Source: Isoetes taiwanensis
Lineage: Eukaryota; Streptophyta; Lycopodiopsida; Isoetales; Isoetaceae
Length of the DNA stretch: 64,000 nt
Direction: 5' to 3'
Assembly: GCA_021234155.1 (NCBI GenBank)
Contig: JAJEKV010000081.1
Location: 576,027-640,026 of the forward strand
Below are positions 21,088 to 31,572 of the stretch, in pieces; within the stretch, counting starts at the first letter, position 1; every line of letters starts with the position of its first letter. The notes beneath the pieces were generated by a model. It ran no database searches, was not told where the DNA came from, and saw only the letters and a program-made list of their open reading frames with translations. Position numbers and translations under genes: made by a program.

Positions 21088-23400
21088 AAGTCGTATTTAA
21101 TTAAAGTGGGACTCATTCCATTCCCATTTTTTTAACCGGTTAATTTACATAAAAAGTAGCACCCCAGACCGAAAACTATCCTTAATTGAATTTTTTGAAT
21201 AAAACTCTGAATCAGTACTGTGTCTTATGATTTTCCCGGAGTTCATGAGTCGAGAACAAAAACAATGCAACTGAAAGAAAGGAAATTCATTAAAGTTTGA
21301 AACCAAAGATGTAGTTGAAAAAGAATTTTTATTAATAAATTGAACAGATACAATGTATTTTACATCGGACCTTGAGACCATGGCGGTCTTCTTTGTCACT
21401 CTGATCACATCATCTTGGTAGGTGGTCCACCTTAGGGGATTAACTTGTGGCGCTTCTTCATGCCGCCTCAGAAGCCTTAGGGGCAACCTGAAGAGTGTGG
21501 AATGCCTCACGTGGAGGTGCCTCGGAGCTACCGCCCGACCTGTCCACCCGACTTCTCCACTTTCGCCTCCCGCAAACCTTTCATCGAATATGCTCCTTCC
21601 CCAACCTCCGTGGATGTTATGCAATGCTTGCAATATGCCTTGAGCTTCTGGACTTTCTCTTTGTTCTTCGCTGTTCTTTATTCCCGAGTGGTGTAGCGAG
21701 CAACCTCTGGGTGAGCAACCTTGTCCCAAAGGCGGGCAAGAGTGTAGCGTGGCCGGGATCGTGCTGCACGAGCGGTATTTCTTCCGCCTTGGCGGGGATC
21801 CATTACCCGCCTTGGGCGGTCTCTCAGATGCCTGGCGGGATGCGTGCTGGGTGTCGGATCTTGCACGAACCACGGAGCAAGGAGAGTATATGATTAACAA
21901 TTACGGTGTCATTAGTCAAAAACGTAGAAAAAGAACGTTGAAATCAAATTACAACGGAGAACATTCATTCCATACAACCGCATCCAATGGCGTGGGAAGT
22001 AGTGTCTTTCTCGACTCGCGCGAAATGAAAGGCCCATAAAGGGTCAAAGTACAACCATTCTCATTAGAATATGGTTGCATCCAATCACCTGCGGAAGCAT
22101 ACAAATGCTTTTGTCAATCTAGACAAATTAGCATGCCTTTTCATTTCGCCCGAAAGTGAAAGGCCCAAGCAATGTACAAGCATTATCATAATAGATTGTA
22201 CAAGCATTTCATCAACCGCGACAAGCATGCCTTTCCCGACTCATTGAGTCGAGAAAGGCATCAAACTCAATATACAAGTATATTCATTACAAAATGGTCA
22301 ATACATGTGTTTCCGCGTTCGATTACAATATTCACACAATTTGACTATCGGCGAGGGGTCACTCTTCTTGTTCACCAAAGTATTTGTCGTCCATAGCTTT
22401 CATGATCGGCTTGCTCTCTGGATCGGGTTCCGTGGAGGGTCGGATAGTTCGTAAAGCACATCGCCGACAAGAATGGCAAAGAGGATTCCGCCAAGGCGGG
22501 GCCGAGTCCGAAGGACAACCACCTATCTGTCTCATATTCTTGGTCGATATGGCTTAGCAATGATTGTATTTTTCGCGTTATGATAGCACTTGTAGGCGAG
22601 TCGCCTATGATCAGCGTGTTGTGTTTGCCAAAGTCCCGGAATTGCTCATAAACAGTGTCAGCCTTTTTCACCATTATAGGCTTCCCTTTGTGATGGCTGG
22701 ATCGAGGTCCTTCACATGCTCGACCCTTTCGTTTCCCCAAAGCGAACTTGAACTTCAAAACTGAAATGCGAGAACACCAAGAACATTGACAATATTTTCT
22801 TTGCCATACAAGACCATATGCCCACCGAATCCCGTGCGGGCACCAGGTCAATAATTTCCTTAGCTCGGGCCTCGGATACACTATTTTATGCTCTGTTTTC
22901 ACTGGATCTGCGAGGTGTTAATCTGGGGGCGTCTTTGTCGTGGTATACTGCAGCCAATACTCCATTGGCGTCAAATATTACAAGCTTGGTGGGACGGTTG
23001 GATCCCGCTTGGAGTTTGGCTCGACCATATTTCGGTTCGCCGGGATCCAAATGGGATCATTAACTTTTCGTGTTCTTCTACCGTGAAAGCGGTGTCTTGC
23101 TCGGATTTTCATTCTCATTCTCCTCGCGACGTGAACCGTTGGAATCCATTGACAATGATCCGGACTCGTTGAGCTCGAATTCCAAAATGATGACATCCGG
23201 CCGAAAAGGAAAGCGAGTTTTCTCGACTCGCGAGTCGAGAATGACAAGAAAAAGGTATTGAAAGGAAGCGAGTTTCTACCGACTTCGCGAAGTCGAAAAC
23301 ACCGTTAAACAAAATAAACTCACCTCAATCTCGGGTTTTCAATAATGTTTCGGCGAAGATACGGTCCAATCCCCGTCGCGGTTTTTTTCTCCCTCTGCTG
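21088..23400. mobile_element. Second, partial copy of the 12-kb transposon (left end)
   Basis: It starts with the same 25-bp inverted repeat (AAGTCGTATTTAATTAAAGT...) and stays collinear with 1759-4090 at roughly 90% identity by eye. It includes the conserved 21370-21880 region, three palindrome units (22005-22260) and the HAD-like gene end. Similarity stops near 23360-23400, where CACGCCCGGCGTG-type sequence begins. No matching right inverted repeat was found later in the window. Many differences between the copies are 1-3 base indels in GC-rich palindromes. Confidence 0.8.
22359..23370 (-). pseudogene. FCP1-like HAD gene end, second copy
   Basis: Homologous to 3021-4060. It contains 'MKTEHKIVYPRPELRKLL', 'NTLIIGDSPTSAII' (the HAD motif III form of FCP1-like proteins, GDSP) and 'SHIDQEYETDRWLSFGL'. 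The stop aligns with that at 3021. The intron (about 23190-23320) is recognisable with the two palindromes inside it, one perfect (CTCGACTCGCGAGTCGAG). The acceptor side reads CATTTTG where copy 1 has CATTTCAG, so splicing would fail. Several frame changes are present. It is a dead paralogue. Confidence 0.6.
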
Positions 23401-25080
23401 ATGCACGCCCGGCGTGTATAGTTTTCCTATATAGCGGTTTACCGCGGAGGCGTGCAAACAATTGTATCCCTACTTTCAACTTTTAAACTAAACACGCGGT
23501 GTCTCTTAGTTCTAAGTTTATAAATAAATAAATATAACACGCCAAAGTGAATCGCGATACTCCTCTCACTTCCTATTGATAGATGCCAAGTTACATTAAT
23601 CACCGGTTGGTGGCGAAGATGCATTGGAATTACATTTGGGCCAGCAATCACCGCGGCCCGGCTCGGTTTTCGCCCAATCTCGGTCCGGTTGAACAGCAGA
23701 AGCACCGGTCCCACCGGAGCACCCGATCTTGCAACCCCCGAGTACTTGGATCAAGTAATGATGATGGCGTGAGTCGCGGGGGCAATGATAGATCTGGGCT
23801 GCGGGGCCCTTTGCAATCGCCGCACGGAGGCTGGCCTCTTATCTAATCACTTCGAGAATGCGGTACATGCATTGATCGAGAGTGAATCTCGCATCCGTCA
23901 TTTCAGATTCAAAATGAGGAGCTGCGTTTCTTAGTGGTTAGCCTCTATGCCCGGATGCCCCAACACGAACCACTACCACAAAGTATAATGATGCAATGGA
24001 GATGGCTCAACCAATGGAACCACTACCGCAGCGTTATACGATGCATTGGAGGTTCAACCAATGGAGCAGCGGAGCAGGAGCAGGGAGCGGGGAGGTGGAG
24101 GTGGAGGTGGAGCAAAGGGGGGTGGTGGAGCTAGAGCAGCCCTGTTTTTCTTTGGGGTTTTACCCGGAAGAATTCACTATGCTCTGCAATGGAAATGGGA
24201 GACGATAGCCCAGCTACTCGGTGAGGCCGGCTTGAAACAATAGTGCAGGATTTTGTCCGGTTTATCCAGTTTATCCAGATTATATACAATTGTAATCTTT
24301 TTCCAATGAATACAACAAATTTTGTCTACTTCTATATTTCTACAATGTAATACATGTTACATACCTTTTTAAAAAGCGGTTTCTTGGCCATGCAACAAAT
24401 GTTCCAACACTTTCTCCACCGTATCCCCACTTAGGTGTCTGCGAGGTAAAGCTTCATCCATAGCGCCTTGATTAATCATCAGAACTTCGGACATACTTAT
24501 CCCCGGCCGGAATTCCATGATACATGGTCGGATCGATGGAGTCGATCTTGCATAATCCTACTTTCCTTTTCTGATTTGTAGTTAACATGAAACATTCATC
24601 TTCGACACTGCAGAAAATTGCTATTCAGACACCTACTATTGGAAATTAATGTTCAAGCTATTGGAATGAGATGAGTACCAAAATTCTGTAGCCATTCTTG
24701 AGAAGCTGATTTGAGTCTCTGAAGCTGATTTGAGAAGCTGAAGGCGCTATGGAAACTCTGGGGCTCGGAAAATTGAATTAGAAGAAAGATTAGGTTAACT
24801 ACGTTTAGGCGGGATAAATTTGGCAGGATACTTTTTGGGTAGATTGGTTTTTAAAAACTTAATGAAAGAAGTCGGCGGACGGGTCTTCGTCATTATTATT
24901 TGTATGTGTCAAGAATATTTCGAAACTGCATTTTGTGTTTTCTTGAAATTCAAATTTCTCTATTTCTCTATTTCTCTATTTCTTGAAATTCAAATTTCTC
25001 TATTTCTCTATTTCTTGGCGACTCGAAAGCGTATCAGATCCCGACCTTAGACTCCTCTGTTACTAGGGCTTTCTCGGAGA
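23401..25080. other. Junction region with CACGCC/GGCGTG palindromes and coding-like scraps
   Basis: GCACGCCCGGCGTGT at about 23403 opens a stretch where ACACGC..GCGTG strings recur. 23770-23930 reads 'GAMIDLGCGALCNRRTEAG' and 'FENAVHALIESESRIRHF' on the plus strand, coding-like but not recognised. 23980-24130 has a CAACCAATGGA repeat and GGAGGTGGAGGTGGAG low complexity. 24940-25015 is a TTTCTCTA microsatellite with a 47-base duplication. This is probably the 5' side of the gene starting at 25081. Confidence 0.4.
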
Positions 25081-26784
25081 TGTCTTCTAAAGCGAATCGA
25101 GGTCGAGGCGGACGGGGCAGAGGAAGCGGTGGAAGAGGAATCCCAAAACCCGGCACTTCTCAAGCTTCAGAGGACGTTGATCAGAATACACAGAATACAC
25201 AGAACCCTATTCAAGGTATTTAATTTGCCACAGAGTTTGAGTTATTATGCTTTGCATGAATTTTAAGTATTAACATCAGTTAATGCTCTGATTGTCCGTT
25301 CTGTAGAACATAATTTTGCTCTGTTTTATATATAGAATATAGCGGTGTTAGACAGTTGGAGATAGCAATGTTCAATGAGGTTAAATAGTGTGAAATATGG
25401 ATTCATTACTGGTATGTAGCTTAAAATGTGGATGCAAAATAATTTAGTTTCAAATTCACGCATAGCATGGTCAATAATAGGAGCTACCTACATGGCGTGA
25501 TTTGTACTAATTTAGGTTTAAACGCATACGCCTGGCGTGATCTCTTGTTACGAAAAGTACTCTAAAAGTGCTCATCTTCTTTTGCGAGTGCTCAAGAGAA
25601 AGAAAACCCTAATAATTGGGTTCTAATCACGCCAAGAAAGCAAGGGCGGATCGACCGGATCTGCATACCATATGATCTCACCTTAGATGATGAAGGGCCG
25701 ATTCTTATAGCAACCAACCACGACCACCTTTTGAAGAGGAAATGGGCGAGGGTGCGAGAATGGTGCGTTGACCTTGCCAAGACAAATGGCAAGCTCGACT
25801 TAACTCTCTTCTCGAGGAAAAAGGAAGCGGAACAAGATGGCCAAACAAAGGGATCCTAATCTCTTGTGAGGAAGAGGATGACACCAACTGCAAATTGCTC
25901 TTGGAGATTACACGAAGCGGAAAGAAAGATGCGCTTTCCGGACTTACTCCTTTGTAGAGCTCACGCATACAAGGATACGTTCATGAAGACGGATGTGAGC
26001 GGTGAGACATGTTTTAAGTATGGTTGGCCAACCAATGTAGCGATTACGCCAATATCTATTTGCCAAGGGGTTCTGGTATGCGTAGAGGCATGTTCACTAA
26101 ACCGACACCAAGTCACTATTTGCGGCAAAGCTAGGGAATTAGCCGACTTGAAAGCTTCTAAGAGGGTCCTAGATCTAGGGAAGGATGTTCAACTGCCGGG
26201 CAGTTGTCGAAGGCATGGAGGCTTGTTTTTGAGAATGAACAGGACAAAAGTGGCACGGCTAGAGGCCATGAACAAAATTTGAATAAATACTCGACCATTA
26301 TCCATTGGGTCTTAAGGAAACTTTTGCGATCCATGTGAAGTCCCTCATCCGTTCACCAAGCTCCATTTATGTTAGCGAAAGATATGATCCAAAGACATGC
26401 CATGGAGATTGTTCGGAGCATGATTAGTAATCCGGGTCAAATGCCTATGCCCGGCGGATGTGTTACCTTGGGATATGATCTCGAACAAGCCTCTTTGTGT
26501 GGGCCCGAACTTCCGTGGAGTTAATGTTAAATGAAAATATTAAATTAAATTAAGTCATCGACGAAGCGGCGATCCGGTGAGGCAATGAAGGCCCTCATCA
26601 TCGAAAAAAGTAGAACAAACAGGCCAAAACGCCAGCGTTCTACAATCACTATGCGTTATAGGAGGTGTCGATCTTGGATGCCAATACTTCATCTGCAGAT
26701 TTGGCTGAGATTAGCGCCTTTGAATGAAATGGGGAAGACATTTCTATACAAAAGGTAACTAACCGCATTAGGATGTTAGCATTT

Positions 26785-27125
26785 TAATATTCACGCCCGG
26801 TGTTTTTCAAATCAATCAATTCATGCGGTGTTTTCAAATCTACGGTTTCATAAATTGTATTCACGCGCGGCGTGTTTTCAAATCAAACCAATTCCGCCCG
26901 GCGTGTTTTCAAATCAATCAATTCCGCGCCAGTGTTTCAAGTCAACCAATTGATGCGAAAACACGCCCGGCGATAAATTCGATTGATTTGAAAACACACC
27001 GGGCGTGAATTGGTTTGATTTTAAAGCTGCCGCGGCGTGGATTGCATTAGTAACTTTATTCATTTCCACGCCCGGTGATTTTTCTCTTTGATCAATTCTA
27101 TTCAAATCGGCGCCCGTGTTTCTAT
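26785..27125. repeat. Direct and inverted array of CACGCCCGGCGTG-TTTTCAAATCAATCA units
   Basis: About ten units of 30-37 bases. The first five read '(T)TCACGCCCGGCGTG' followed by TTTTCAAATCAAtCAATT. The later ones are in the opposite orientation (AATTCGATTGATTTGAAAAC, then ACACCGGGCGTG). The core itself is palindromic, and the whole array can fold on itself around about 26960. Individual cores vary by small losses. Confidence 0.7.
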
Positions 27126-27949
27126 TCTATGATCTTGATTCAATATACGTACTATTGCGGTCCATACGTTAAACAAGCTGCGCCCGCCCGTCAACGATGG
27201 GTGGAATATGGCTGCCCATTGCCCACCGCATGGCGGGTCAAAGTCCGAGGCATTCAAAGGCTGCTGGAGCGGACTGCATCGCATGAACAATTATCTGAGA
27301 GAAGAAGAAGACTGCAAGAAAATCAAAGAAAAAAAGGTGGTGATGACATTGCGGTCCTTCCGAAAGCTCATCCAAAGTGAGTCGGGACAACACTGTTCGT
27401 ATAAGATTGTGTTTTGTAAGGAGGCAAGATGGCTCAAGTGGAATGAATGGGGCGCTATGCACAAGGGAAGCCGCCGACACTATGGGTAGGGTGCCTCACG
27501 TTGATGTAAGCATATTTGACTTGAATGTAGACGTAGATGATGAAAAGACTTCGAGGGGGCTAGACGATCTTTGAGACCATTTGGGTTTTAGACCGGTGCT
27601 TAAAGAAGGAAGTCTTATACAAGAAGGGTGCTTTCACCAAGGATAGGATGTCCTTCGTTGAGTGCCGCAGCCATGTAAAGGATGTAATTGACAATGAAGT
27701 CACCGTTGTAGGAGCCGAAGTTACAAAGGCTATCGGGGGATGTGGCATTATCCGAAATTGGATTCTTTGGACAAATACAAGGTCGTGAATGATGACATCA
27801 AGAAGTTTGTATTACGGTCAAAGGACTTCCTAAAGAATTGGAAGACTAAAAATACAAAACATAAGGAGACTCTACCCCCTAAAAAATGCTTGCCGAGTTG
27901 AGAAGAAAAGTGGCCCTTGTGAAGAAGATTACTTGGAGAAGACGACCAT

Positions 27950-28740
27950 CCCGGTATTCATCTCCATTGGGTACAAAGGGCTCTTGCCCGTAATCAACCG
28001 GCCTTAAAATATATCACTCTTTGTGTTGGACGGCAGGGGGGGGGAGAGGAGATATGGGCATGAACCAGAAGGACTACAGCAGCTTCTTTACCAGCTGTAT
28101 AGGATTGACAACTGAGAGGTCCTTCACTATTGTCATCGTTTGTCCTTCAGGTGAGTCACATCTGCATGCACTATCCGCTGCTCATGATCTGGAGTGCCTC
28201 AAAGTTATTAGGGAGGGATGCCTAATATATGATGTTAAGGATAATGAGCTGCGAACAGCACGAAGATGGCACATGTGATCTTCATTATGATAGCCATGCT
28301 ATCAGACGACGAATATGATATTGCTAAGGCCAAGGGTGACAATAGCAGTGCATGGGAATGTTTTCTTCTAGATGATCCGGACTTAAGAACTATTTCATAC
28401 GGATCGGGATCGGTCGAGCAGGGATGAGTCGAGGAAAGAGGATGAGGATCGGGACCCCCTCCTAAGTGGGGAAATCAAGTCTGAGCTACAAACTAAGGAG
28501 AAGGGCCCCTTAAATAAAATGGATTTCCCCGTCATGGCTGCTTACCTCGTCGAGGCATTTGCTCCAATTGATACAACCTGCTTGGAGCTTCATGTTGGAG
28601 GTTATATTGCCCGAGAGGCTCTTATGGGTGCAAGAAGATGTCAACTTTGTGAGTGATGAAGCGGGCCAAAGACTTTCTTGAACCATTCCTCATGCATGTG
28701 CTTGCCAAGTCTCCTAAAGGCCCTTATGGCAACCTGAAAT
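27950..28740 (+). pseudogene. N4/N6 amino-methyltransferase-like region
   Basis: Pieces read 'YITLFVLDGRGGGRGDMGMN', 'DYSSFFTSCIGLTTERSFTI' continuing 'VIVCPSGESHLHALSAAHDL', then 'LVEAFAPIDTTCLELHVGGY' continuing 'IAREALMGARRCQLC', then 'AKDFLEPFLMHVLAKSP'. A hydrophobic strand ending VLD, then a later 'A..CLELHVGG.IAREAL..GRRC' block, resembles the motif IV then motif I order of beta-class amino-methyltransferases. Where DPPY/W is expected, the sequence is DGRGG beside a G run, possibly damaged. A frame change follows 'ALMGARRC'. I am moderately sure it is the same domain as 4060-4980 and less sure of the enzyme name. Confidence 0.4.
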
Positions 28741-29378
28741 CATCGAGCAATCAAAGTCTCTCGTAGACTTGTCCAATTCGAAAGTGGGCGTTATACGGTG
28801 AGGGAACCTAGTAACTGCGGCCGATAAGGAAAAAGATGAACAAATAGCTGCTAAAACCGGCTGCTCAAAGTAATCTTTGTGATGGCGCGAACTTAGGGAA
28901 TATTTTTTGCCCACATTGCGGGTGATGCAAGCAAGAACGAGTAGATTTACTGGGTTAACAATGAAGTAATTGTGGGAAACCGAAAATGAAGGCAACGAAG
29001 GCGGCTCTAGTGATTCACAGGTTTGCCAAATCAATAGTAAAATAATGTCAGTTGTGAAGGACGCAGCGGAACTAATAGAAAATAACAATTCTAACAGTCA
29101 GAAGAAGACGAAGATTAAGGGTGGCGAAGGGGAGAATGGCGATGATGGGCAAATGGCCCGAAGATGATAGGTATGGCCTCATACGAAATAGCGCCCGCAG
29201 TGATTTAATTTGTATTACCTTTGAATTAAATCGCGCAAAGCGTGCTTTTGATTATTTTTTCGTTGTCAAACTAAATCCTGTACGGCGATTTGGTTATGAC
29301 TATTTCAAATCACGCCAAGCGCTTTGTATTGTTTGTGTTATCGTATCTTGCTGACCGGATACATGTTTGATGTTTCAG

Positions 29379-30021
29379 CTTCCATTGCGTTTCTAAGAAG
29401 GTTGTGGTGTTCGACCTAAACGGAGTCCTTTGCAAGACTTTTCCGAAAAATAAAGTGGCTAGAGAACAGTTTCATCAGACACCAGTAGAATCAAACACCA
29501 AGTGGATCTATCCGCGGCCGCACTTGAAGGAGATGCTAGACGAGGCATTCAGGTTATTTCGAGTTGGTATTTGGTCATCCATGGAACTAAGGAACATCAA
29601 GGATACTTTGGAGGCACTGGGGGAAATGCGTAGACATTGGTTGACCCTTTGGGATCAGAACAAATGTGTGAAGTTCACTAATCCCAAGGATCCAACAGGC
29701 AAGCGCAAGCCTATCTTCATCAAACACTTGAGTAACATGATGGACGAACTTGGTATCGAGAATAAGGATGATATAATCATAGTGGATGATGATGCTCTCA
29801 AATGCTTCTACAATCAAACGCAGGCCCTGAATCCACCATCTTACGATCCAAAAAACTTTGCGACAGATGATTTTCTGGTGAAGTTTGTGTCTATTATGCA
29901 TAATTTGGCTATGGGGAAGACGGTGGATGAAGTGTTAGATTCGTACCCAGAACTGGATAGAACGGCTGACATGGAACCACACCTTGTTAAACACGTGGAA
30001 AAACATGGATTGATCCCTTAA
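29379..30021 (+). CDS. FCP1-like HAD domain, open last exon
   Basis: The exon follows a good acceptor (TGATGTTTCAG, ending 29378) and stays open for 213 codons to TAA at 30019-30021. The HAD core shows motif I 'VVVFDLNGVLC' at about residues 8-18, 'KWIYPRPHLKEML', motif II 'FRVGIWSSMELRNI' and motif III 'DDIIIVDDDALKCF'. It has a C-terminal helical extension ending HLVKHVEKHGLIP. As in the other copies the second catalytic Asp is Asn (D-L-N-G-V). The absence of any break in this exon, against clear decay upstream, suggests it is younger than the other copies or was kept open. Role unknown; a pseudo-phosphatase or a protein-binding module is possible. Confidence 0.6.
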
Positions 30022-30340
30022 TGTTTTATTGGAATATATGATATTTTTGTATGATATTTGTGCCATGTATCGATAATTTCGAGTCAGGAATTGCCTCGCA
30101 AATAATGCAATCTGTTGTTATCAAACCTAATATTATCATCTATCGAGCAAGCAATTTTGGTCTCATCAATTTTAGGAACTTGCTCTTCATTTCTGCATAT
30201 TTCAATTCGCATATGAAAAGTCACACGTGAATCGCAACCTTATGTTATTTTTGAAGTCCAAAAAAAAAGGTTAAAAAAACAAAAACCCCCTAGAAGACAA
30301 TAGCAGGTTGGCATGATTTTGGAGTTGACATAATCCCAAT
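30022..30340. other. Short spacer between convergent gene ends
   Basis: AT-rich, with an A-rich run (30250-30287) between the HAD stop and the DUF7869 C-terminus on the opposite strand. AAGTCGTATTTAATTAAAG is absent, so no end of the first element type is seen here. Confidence 0.4.
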
Positions 30341-31297
30341 TTATTGGATGATGGTTCTCCAGCTCTTCTCCGAATAATCAACGTAGTTATTGGGATAAGG
30401 TACAACCTTCCTATTGACAGGCTCCCACAAAGAGACATTCACCTCTTCGTAGTGAGGTTCATTCGGGTCTTCTAATAGGGTTTTCTTCTGATAAGCTAAC
30501 CAAGTAGGGCAGCTATTATCTGGCCCCACAAGCAAGAATATATCCTTTTTAATATCTTGATATGGGTTAAAGATTTGAACATGATTTTTTAGCTTCTGAT
30601 TAGATGGGTCTACATATGGCGGTCGAAGGTTACATTCTTGTTGGATCACCATTTCAGATTCAAACAAAGCGTCTGGCTACGTGTGAGAAATCATGCATAT
30701 TAGATGGACCAGAATCCACCTCTCCAAGCATATGTAATAGACCCAACCAGTAGTTGATAACCTCTTTCATGTGTGCATTAGACCACGAGTGCTCCCCTCC
30801 TCTTGAGATGGCTACCTAATGCATGATGTATTTTGTTATCTTAAAGCATCAACATCCTTAAGAGTTTTTATTGGGGGTACCATCTTTGATATTCCTTGAG
30901 GAATCATGCGTGCACCAACTGCATCTGCCTTCCACATTTTAATCCCCTTCTCTGGCGACCACTCAGTGCCTAGGTTTCATCGTATGAAACATTACAGGCC
31001 CAACCATCTTTTTGACAAAAATTGAAAAGAAGTGGTCCTAGATGGCCAATCAAATGTTCCTTTCTTATTAGGAATGTAGCCTTTCACAGAGTCCTACAAA
31101 TCAATGACCTCATACCCAAGGTAACGCGTTGGAGCCTTCGAGCTGAAACAATTGTATTAAGCTTGGAATAGTGAATGCATCTGAACTTCACAAAAGAGTA
31201 GAGTAATTGCCAAATAGGACATCTATATCATTATGTGCATGGCCAACCATCATGAACCCAAATTGTATCTTATCAAACACGCCCTGCCATTTAAGGT
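30341..31297 (-). pseudogene. DUF7869 gene fragment
   Basis: Reading leftward from 31297: 'WQGVFDKIQFGFMMVGHAHN' continuing 'DIDVLFGNYSTLL' at about 31284-31190. This is the same signature as VKVGFMMVGHTHDDIDGFFG at 12540, with His-Ala-His-Asn replacing His-Thr-His-Asp. Lower down, the open C-terminal part 30341-30667 ends 'VNVSLWEPVNRKVVPYP..', matching the QYWEPIGRHKK tail of the other copy. Frame changes lie in between. The coding sequence is cut at 31298 by the hairpin element, and the N-terminal two thirds were not found beyond it. Confidence 0.62.
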
Positions 31298-31572
31298 AAG
31301 AAAATATGAGAACATATATTTGCTCTTATTCTGGCCAGAGCAATTTTCGATCTGAAGGTGAAGCCTTCTTCGGTAGCTTTTTCGGTCGTGAGATCTCCTT
31401 AGGAAGCACATTGTACAAAAAAATTAGAGTTCTTCTATTAACTCTAATTTTTCTTACAATGTGCTTCCTAAGGAGATCTCACGACCGAAAAAGCTACCGA
31501 AGAAGGCTTCACCTTCAGATCGAAAATTGCTCTGGCCAGAATAAGAACAAATATGTGTTCTCATATTTTCTT
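31298..31572. mobile_element. 275-bp near-perfect foldback (MITE-like hairpin)
   Basis: AAGAAAATATGAGAACA at 31298 is mirrored by TGTTCTCATATTTTCTT ending 31572. The arms (about 125-130 bases each) pair almost completely, with two substitutions near the outer end and a few near the centre; the loop is only a few bases. Both strands therefore encode the same small frame (..GQSNFRSEGEAFFGSF..), which is not evidence for a gene. Such identity implies a recent origin or gene conversion between the arms. It disrupts the DUF7869 fragment. Transcription across it would give a long dsRNA hairpin. Confidence 0.88.

Larger units (their letters stand above)
25081..30021 (+). pseudogene. Related methyltransferase-like plus HAD gene, plus strand
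   Basis: A first exon at 25081-25215 encodes MSSKANRGRGGRGRG, a Gly/Arg-rich start, and ends CAAG/GTATTT. Later coding-like pieces: 'LTLDDEGPILIATNHDHLLK' at about 25680; 'MPMPGGCVTLGYDLEQASLC' at about 26440; 'GAFTKDRMSFVECRSHVKDV' at about 27640; a methyltransferase-like block (27950-28740); and an intact HAD-like last exon (29379-30021). Stops and frame changes lie between several pieces, so the upstream half is probably dead while the last exon is open. CACGCCCGGCGTG palindromes lie in the presumed introns. Exon joins other than the first and last are not established. Confidence 0.42.

Noticed and set aside
13829-21112. A second composite unit bounded by the inverted end at 13829 and the direct end at 21088
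   Set aside because: These two ends face outward relative to that interval. The inward-facing pair is 1759/13853, which also has the candidate target duplication and both genes.
20378-21116. Ser/Phe/Leu-rich and Lys/Arg-rich ORFs of 100-231 codons on both strands
   Set aside because: They are translations of the polypurine/polypyrimidine tract. Every frame stays open because the sequence lacks T on one strand.
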